A stretch of DNA of 10,925 nucleotides, from NCBI GenBank assembly GCA_964458125.1, contig CAYWHE010000140.1, forward strand, positions 1 through 10,925, in the 5' to 3' direction. The translations under genes and the position numbers were made by a program. The stretch comes from CAYWHE01 sp964458125. GTDB lineage: Bacteria > Bacteroidota > Bacteroidia > AKYH767-A > OLB10. The notes beneath the pieces were generated by a model. That model was not told the origin of the DNA, searched no databases, and saw nothing but the letters and a program-made list of their open reading frames with translations. Below, piece after piece: positions 6,758 to 10,925 of the stretch (positions are counted from its first letter, which is position 1; each line of letters opens with the position of its first letter).

Positions 6758-7636
6758 ATGCAACCCCTGAGCCTTGGATTTTCCCCCTGCCCGAACGACA
6801 CGTTTATGTTTGAGGCGCTGGTAAATGGAAGACTGGGTTCTGCTCTGGAGTTCCGGACGGTAATACATGATGTGGAAAAACTCAACCGCCTGGCCAGGGA
6901 AGGGGCCTTGGACATCACCAAGATCAGCTTCAGCAATTACCCCGCCATCAGTACCAATTATGCGCTGCTCACCACCGGTGCGGCTTTGGGTGTGGGCTGT
7001 GGTCCGCTGCTGGTATCCAAAAATGAAATAAAATTGGGAGAAGTCCGTGACCGGAAAATAGCCATTCCCGGCCGTTTTACCACAGCCAATCTCTTGCTGG
7101 GTATATTTTTTCCTGATGCAAAACGGAAAACGGAAATGCTGTTTTCGTCCATTGAGGATGCCGTATTGAACGAGCAGGCAGATGCAGGTCTCCTGATTCA
7201 CGAAAACCGGTTTACGTATGCTTCACGGGGCCTGAGGAAGATTGCCGATTTGGGTGAGATTTGGGAAAAAGCCACCGGTTCCCCATTGCCGCTGGGAGGT
7301 ATTGCGGTCAGGAGAAGCCTGCCACCTGGAATTCAGGAGGAAATCAACAGCCTGCTCGGAGAAAGCATCCGGTATGCCCGGGAGCACTCCCCAGGCGTCC
7401 TCCCATACGTCAGGCAACATGCGCGGGAAATGGATGAGGAGGTGATCCGTCAGCACATCGCGCTTTACGTCAATAATTTTTCCTTAGATTTGGGCATGGA
7501 AGGTCAGCGGGCGGTCGCCTTATTACTGAGGAAGGGCTTTGAATTCGGCCTGCTTCCGCCGGCGGAAAAGGAGTTGTTCGTATCATCGTCCTTTGCTCCG
7601 GGGAACGCCTTCCCGAAAACAAAAGCAGGGATATGA
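6758..7636 (+). CDS. mqnD: 1,4-dihydroxy-6-naphthoate synthase (futalosine menaquinone pathway)
   Basis: MqnD converts cyclic dehypoxanthine futalosine to 1,4-dihydroxy-6-naphthoate, the late common step of the futalosine route to menaquinone. The protein has 292 residues and the periplasmic-binding-protein-like fold of the MqnA/MqnD family. Recognisable elements are LGFSPCPNDTF (6-16), HDVEKLNRLAREGALDITK (37-55), the glycine-rich GVGCGPLLVSK (78-88), PGRFTTANLLL (104-114) and LLIHENRFTY (145-154), in which H148 matches the conserved catalytic histidine. The start is ATG at 6758; the longer open frame upstream lacks family similarity. Its stop overlaps the hldD start by four bases (ATGA at 7633-7636), which implies translational coupling. 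MqnA rather than MqnD is the main alternative, but the PCPNDTF motif and length favour MqnD. Confidence 0.93.
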   Translation: MQPLSLGFSPCPNDTFMFEALVNGRLGSALEFRTVIHDVEKLNRLAREGALDITKISFSNYPAISTNYALLTTGAALGVGCGPLLVSKNEIKLGEVRDRKIAIPGRFTTANLLLGIFFPDAKRKTEMLFSSIEDAVLNEQADAGLLIHENRFTYASRGLRKIADLGEIWEKATGSPLPLGGIAVRRSLPPGIQEEINSLLGESIRYAREHSPGVLPYVRQHAREMDEEVIRQHIALYVNNFSLDLGMEGQRAVALLLRKGFEFGLLPPAEKELFVSSSFAPGNAFPKTKAGI

Positions 7637-8598
7637 TTGTCATTACCGGTGCGGCCGGATTCATCGGAAGTTGCCTGGCGGCGAAGCTCAATGCCGAAGG
7701 TTTTTATGATCTCGTGCTGGTGGATGATTTTTCCAAAAAGGAGAAAGAGGCCAATTATGTTTACAAGCGTTACTCCCGGCTCGTTAACCGTGAAGACTTT
7801 CACGAATGGCTGGGAAATAATCACCGGCTGGTGCAGTTTGTTTTTCACCTTGGCGCCCGGACCGATACCACTGAATTCGACAAATCCGTTTTCGACCGCC
7901 TGAACCTGGATTACTCCAGACAGGTATGGAAGAATTGCGCGGCCTACGGGTTGCCCCTTGTTTACGCCTCATCGGCCGCCACCTATGGCAACGGGGAGCA
8001 CGGTTATGAGGATGATGAAACCCTGGTTGACAGGCTGAAGCCGTTAAATCCTTATGGGGAATCCAAAAATGAATTCGACAAGTGGGCCCTGGGTCAGGTG
8101 GAAAGGCCTTATTTCTGGGCGGGATTAAAATTTTTCAACGTTTACGGTCCGAATGAATACCACAAGGGTCGCATGGCCTCCGTAATTTTCCACACGTTTA
8201 ACCAGGTGAACCAGTCGGGAAAGGTCAGGTTGTTCCGTTCACATCGTCCCGATTTTGAAGACGGAAGGCAGTTGCGTGATTTTGTGTATGTGAAAGACGT
8301 GACCGATGTTTGCTGTTTCCTGATGCAGCACAGGAAAAATTCCGGTTTGTACAACCTGGGCAGCGGACGGGCCAGGACCTTTCTGGATCTTGCCACGGCC
8401 ACTTTTCAAAGCATGCAAAAACCGGTTCAGATCGAATACATCGACATTCCGGCCGACATCCGCGATAAATACCAGTATTTTACCGAAGCCCGGATGAATA
8501 AACTGAAAGCCATTGGTTACCGGCATTCGTTTTATTCGCTGGAAGACGGGATAAATGATTATGTTTGCAATTACCTGGCCCCGCGGCGGTACCTCTGA
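7633..8598 (+). CDS. hldD: ADP-L-glycero-D-manno-heptose 6-epimerase
   Basis: HldD (RfaD) inverts C6 of ADP-D-glycero-D-manno-heptose to give the L,D form used for the LPS inner core. The 321-residue product is an extended short-chain dehydrogenase. The NADP-binding glycine motif is GAAGFIG (6-12). HLGARTDTTE (72-81) is typical of this epimerase. The catalytic group is a serine in ASSAATYG (112-119) with Y141 and K145 (YGESK). FFNVYGPNEYHKGRMAS (167-183) and RDFVYVKDV (215-223) complete the substrate-binding half. Start ATG at 7633 overlaps the mqnD stop; gtrA begins 13 bp after its stop. Other heptose genes are not in the window. A related NDP-sugar epimerase is possible, but the HLGARTDTTE and NEYHKG segments argue for HldD. 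Confidence 0.93.
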   Translation: MIVITGAAGFIGSCLAAKLNAEGFYDLVLVDDFSKKEKEANYVYKRYSRLVNREDFHEWLGNNHRLVQFVFHLGARTDTTEFDKSVFDRLNLDYSRQVWKNCAAYGLPLVYASSAATYGNGEHGYEDDETLVDRLKPLNPYGESKNEFDKWALGQVERPYFWAGLKFFNVYGPNEYHKGRMASVIFHTFNQVNQSGKVRLFRSHRPDFEDGRQLRDFVYVKDVTDVCCFLMQHRKNSGLYNLGSGRARTFLDLATATFQSMQKPVQIEYIDIPADIRDKYQYFTEARMNKLKAIGYRHSFYSLEDGINDYVCNYLAPRRYL

Positions 8599-8611
8599 GT
8601 TATCGATTCAC

Positions 8612-9085
8612 ATGATTAAAAAACTGTTTCATTCCAAGGTTTTCAGGTATTTCATTTCGGCGGGTATCGCTACGGTGGTTGACGTTTCCGTGTTTTACCT
8701 GAGTTACAATTACCTGTTCAGGAAACAGCCGGTAAGTTTCACCGAACAACTGGTATTTGCCGCACCCACGCTTTCGCTGGTTTTGTCCACCTCCTGCGGG
8801 GTGACCACGAATTTCCTTATTACCAAGATTTTTGTTTTTCATGAATCCACCCTGAAAACGCATAAGCAGATTTTCCGTTACGTACTCGTGGCCATGTTTG
8901 TGCTGGGCCTGAACTACCTGCTGATGACCTTCCTGATCAAGCAGCTGGACTGGTACCCGACCATTGCCCGGACCTTTGCCGCCCTCAGCATCGGCGTGCT
9001 GAGTTTTCTGATCCACAAGTATTTTTCATTCCGGGTGAATAACAAGGACCTCCTGGAAGAAGAGGATTCCCCGGTGACGGATTGA
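8612..9085 (+). CDS. GtrA-family membrane protein
   Basis: The product has 157 residues with four predicted membrane segments at roughly 12-34, 46-72, 86-109 and 116-137. Short basic loops and the motif FRYFISAGIATVVDVSVFY near the N-terminus are typical of the GtrA family. Members are thought to help move undecaprenyl-linked sugars across the inner membrane for polysaccharide or O-antigen modification. NFLITKIFVF (67-76) and LSFLIHKYFSF (130-140) match the conserved ends of the second and fourth segments. The tail is acidic (LLEEEDSP). The start ATG at 8612 is 13 bp after hldD; a longer frame overlapping hldD begins at 8555 but adds a sequence unlike the family. Its neighbour makes a nucleotide sugar for LPS, so a role in envelope glycan assembly is likely, but the sugar is unknown. 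Confidence 0.88.
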   Translation: MIKKLFHSKVFRYFISAGIATVVDVSVFYLSYNYLFRKQPVSFTEQLVFAAPTLSLVLSTSCGVTTNFLITKIFVFHESTLKTHKQIFRYVLVAMFVLGLNYLLMTFLIKQLDWYPTIARTFAALSIGVLSFLIHKYFSFRVNNKDLLEEEDSPVTD

Positions 9086-9121
9086 AAATGTCCGGTCCGC
9101 CTCAACAGCCAGGCCTGAATT

Positions 9122-9457
9122 TTAAAGTTGTTCCCGGAGTTCCACCAGGTATCCTCTGAGCCTGGAAAGGGACTGGGTGATTTCGGTACTGCTTTTGGAA
9201 TTCGATTTATCCTCCTTCAGTTTATTTTTGGCTCCCTGAAGGGTAAAGCCCCGTTCCTTGACGAGGTTGAAAATGATCTTCAGGTTGTCGAGGTCTTCCT
9301 GGGTAAACAGGCGGTTTCCTTTTTTATTTTTATGGGGTTTTATAATGTCGAATTCCTTTTCCCAAAAACGGATCAGCGAGGAGTTCACGTTAAACATGCG
9401 GCTGACTTCGCCAATGGAATAAAATAATTTCTCGTCTTCGGTTTCTTTATAAGGCAT
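9122..9457 (-). CDS. Small MerR-family transcriptional regulator
   Basis: The 111-residue protein has a MerR winged helix-turn-helix at its N-terminus: LFYSIGEVSRMF (11-22) and SSLIRFWEKEF (26-36). The wing (KKGNRLFTQEDL, 45-56) and the following helix (RGFTLQGAKNKLK, 69-81) complete it. The last ~30 residues are a helical, probably coiled-coil dimerisation tail. There is no ligand- or metal-binding C-terminal domain and no cysteine, so it is not a classical metal sensor. It starts 18 bp after the M23 peptidase stop on the same strand and shares its promoter. I recall the pair M23 peptidase plus MerR next to alaS as common in Bacteroidota. Targets unknown; a perfect palindrome over the operon's own transcription start suggests possible self-regulation. 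Confidence 0.92.
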   Translation of the reverse strand: MPYKETEDEKLFYSIGEVSRMFNVNSSLIRFWEKEFDIIKPHKNKKGNRLFTQEDLDNLKIIFNLVKERGFTLQGAKNKLKEDKSNSKSSTEITQSLSRLRGYLVELREQL

Positions 9458-9475
9458 AGGGGTGGGGTTTTGAAG

Positions 9476-10444
9476 TTAGTCGAATGATTGGTTCTGCTGC
9501 GAGGCGATTTCAAGCATTTTTTCAAACTCGGCAGGCGTCAGGTCGTTGTAAAAAAAGTTGATCGGGTTGATTTTATTACCGTTCCGGATCACCTCGTAAT
9601 GCACGTGAGGTCCGGTGGAACTGCCGGTATTACCGACGAACCCGATGATATCGCCCCGGTTGATCCGCTGCCCGTTGCGCACGTTGAAACGGCTCATATG
9701 ACCATAGAGCGTTTTATAGCCGAAGCCATGATTTACAATAATGTTGTTGCCATAACCGCGTCCGTTGTATTCAACGGATTCCACGAGGCCGTTGCCGGTA
9801 GCGTAAATGGGCGTGCCGATGGGGGCCGTAAAATCCATGCCGGTGTGCATCATGGAGGTTTTATAGATGGGATGGATCCGGTAGCCGAAACCGGAAGCGA
9901 TGGTGGACTGGGTGGTTTTCACCGGCTGGATGCCCGGAATACTGGCCAGCATAACGTTTTTGTTTTTAGCCAGCTTAAATATTTCGTCAAAAGATTTGCT
10001 TTGAATGTACAGCTGCTTTTCCAGCTTGTCGAGTTTCATGGCGGCATTCACCAGCAAATCGGAATTTTCATAGCCCTCCAGTTCACGGTATTTGTTGATG
10101 CCTCCGAAACCCGCCTCCCGGACCGTTTCGGGTATGGGTTCGGCTTCAAAAATTACCCGGTAAATATTGTCGTCACGCCTTTCGATGTCCCTTAAAATCC
10201 GTGTGGCCTGATCAAAACGCTGTTCGAGGATTTCATACTGCAGGGTGAGTTCGCTCACTTCCCGTCGCAACTGTTTTTCTTTCGGAGAGTCGAGGTAGGA
10301 ATAGGCGATGATTACGATAATGACGCTGAAAACCACTGCCGTAGCCAGGAAGCCCAATACCCGCAGCAGCCGCCGCCGGATGCTGACCACCACCTTCTCG
10401 TATTTGAGAGAACTGGTATTGAAGTAATATTTTGCTTTCGGCAT
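9476..10444 (-). CDS. Membrane-anchored M23-family peptidoglycan endopeptidase
   Basis: The product has 322 residues: a short basic cytoplasmic N-terminus, one membrane segment at ~28-50 (GFLATAVVFSVIIVIIAYSY), a coiled-coil-like region at ~55-90, a helical linker, and a LytM-type M23 domain at ~183-295. The zinc ligands H200 and D204 (MHTGMDF) and H282 are present. The catalytic histidines H249 (YGHMS) and H280 (in HVHYE) are also present, so it should be an active zinc endopeptidase cutting peptide cross-links of peptidoglycan in the periplasm. Fold, coiled coil and anchor resemble cell-elongation or division endopeptidases. The ATG at 10444 is preceded by a purine-rich GAGGAA, closer than an ideal ribosome site. 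Promoter at 10497-10527. It is followed after 18 bp by the MerR gene and is divergent from alaS. Confidence 0.94.
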   Translation of the reverse strand: MPKAKYYFNTSSLKYEKVVVSIRRRLLRVLGFLATAVVFSVIIVIIAYSYLDSPKEKQLRREVSELTLQYEILEQRFDQATRILRDIERRDDNIYRVIFEAEPIPETVREAGFGGINKYRELEGYENSDLLVNAAMKLDKLEKQLYIQSKSFDEIFKLAKNKNVMLASIPGIQPVKTTQSTIASGFGYRIHPIYKTSMMHTGMDFTAPIGTPIYATGNGLVESVEYNGRGYGNNIIVNHGFGYKTLYGHMSRFNVRNGQRINRGDIIGFVGNTGSSTGPHVHYEVIRNGNKINPINFFYNDLTPAEFEKMLEIASQQNQSFD

Positions 10445-10479
10445 TATTCCTCGCTCAATAAGTTATAATTTCGTCCTCC

Positions 10480-10493
10480 GGATCAATTGATCC
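10480..10493. repeat. Perfect 14-bp palindrome at the predicted start of the M23-MerR transcript
   Basis: GGATCAATTGATCC is an exact palindrome, ending four bases downstream (in the minus direction) of the -7 box at 10497-10504. It therefore covers the predicted transcription start and early leader. It is a candidate operator, possibly for the MerR protein of the same operon, although classical MerR sites lie within the promoter spacer. Confidence 0.5.
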
Positions 10494-10496
10494 ATA

Positions 10497-10527
10497 CAAA
10501 AATAAGTTTTTAATCCTAAGCACCAAA
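10497..10527 (-). promoter_or_regulatory. Consensus Bacteroidota promoter of the M23 peptidase-MerR operon
   Basis: On the minus strand there is TTTG (10524-10527), a 19-nt spacer and TATTTTTG (10497-10504). This matches both the -33 (TTTG) and -7 (TAnnTTTG) boxes of the primary sigma factor of Bacteroidota with ideal spacing. It lies about 52 bp before the M23 start codon. This is the strongest promoter signal in the window and a main reason for the phylum assignment. Confidence 0.8.
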
Positions 10528-10579
10528 TCAAAATTTGGGTCCTCCCATTAATCAGGCCGGCCGACCCGCTCCAAATGAC

Positions 10580-10925
10580 ATGGAAAACACCCTTTCTTCT
10601 GCACAAATCAGGAAAGCCTTCCTTGATTTCTTCCGTCAGAAACAGCATGTAATCGTCCCTTCGGCGCCCATTGTCGTTAAAAACGACCCCACCCTCATGT
10701 TTACCAATGCGGGGATGAACCCATTCAAGGACTATTTCCTGGGGCATAAACCTGCGCTGCACAAACGAATAGCGGACACCCAGAAGTGTCTCAGAGTCAG
10801 TGGTAAACATAACGATCTTGAAGAAGTGGGACGCGATGGGTATCATCATACCATGTTTGAAATGTTGGGTAACTGGTCCTTTGGAGATTATTTCAAAAAA
10901 GAAGCCATCGCCTGGGCCTGGGAAT
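10580..10925 (+). CDS. alaS: Alanyl-tRNA synthetase, N-terminal part (cut by window edge)
   Basis: The first 115 codons of alanyl-tRNA synthetase, which charges tRNA-Ala with alanine and edits mischarged product. The visible part is the start of the class II catalytic domain. QIRKAFLDFF (9-18), LMFTNAGMNPFKDYFLG (39-55), RIADTQKCLRVSGKHNDLEE (63-82) and TMFEMLGNWSFGDYFKKEAI (91-110) are all strongly conserved in AlaS, and the last two include the motif 2 region. The start ATG at 10580 gives the usual N-terminus; another ATG at 10575 is in a different frame. The remaining three quarters of the gene (editing and C-Ala domains) lie beyond the window. It is divergent from the M23-MerR operon across 135 bp. 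I could not define its own promoter with confidence. Confidence 0.97.
   Translation, partial: MENTLSSAQIRKAFLDFFRQKQHVIVPSAPIVVKNDPTLMFTNAGMNPFKDYFLGHKPALHKRIADTQKCLRVSGKHNDLEEVGRDGYHHTMFEMLGNWSFGDYFKKEAIAWAWE

Noticed and set aside
9488..10195. 235-codon open frame antisense to the M23 peptidase gene
   Set aside because: The minus strand encodes intact zinc and catalytic residues of M23 and has a consensus promoter. The antisense product resembles no family.
10530..10537. AAAATTTG as a -7 box for alaS
   Set aside because: It misses the first T of TAnnTTTG and has only TTTT in place of TTTG upstream. It overlaps the region just behind the M23 promoter.

Overview
The window reads as a piece of chromosome from a member of the Bacteroidota (Bacteroidetes). 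The evidence is as follows. There is a textbook Bacteroidota sigma promoter (TTTG, 19-nt spacer, TAnnTTTG) at 10497-10527, and good TAnnTTTG boxes upstream of two more genes. Most starts lack a clear Shine-Dalgarno sequence. The alaS / M23 peptidase / MerR arrangement is one I recall as common in this phylum. Menaquinone synthesis appears to use the futalosine route (mqnD), so the organism is probably not a classical Bacteroides with the Men pathway. Most of the window is ordinary core chromosome. I see no mobile element, CRISPR array, tRNA or rRNA.

Left part (1-2831, minus strand): a three-gene putative operon transcribed leftward. It runs from a nucleotidyltransferase-fold protein with an N-terminal winged-helix-like region, through a cobalamin-binding-type radical SAM enzyme, to a class I SAM-dependent methyltransferase cut by the window edge. 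This is the only part whose biochemical purpose is unknown, and it is the best candidate for an undescribed pathway.

Middle (2832-5827): a divergent lipoprotein gene with an Ig-like domain followed by a predicted beta-propeller (2918-4228). Next come 416 bp without a convincing gene (4229-4644), then accA on the minus strand (4645-5601). accA has a TAnnTTTG promoter box lying inside a perfect 9-bp inverted repeat.

Right-middle (5828-9085, plus strand): ispE (isoprenoid precursors, MEP pathway), mqnD (menaquinone), hldD (ADP-heptose for LPS core) and a GtrA-family membrane protein. mqnD and hldD overlap by four bases and gtrA follows hldD closely. All are envelope or quinone/isoprenoid functions.

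Right end (9122-10925): a minus-strand pair of M23 peptidase and small MerR-type regulator, driven by the consensus promoter with a perfect 14-bp palindrome over the predicted transcription start. It is divergent from alaS, which is cut by the right edge.
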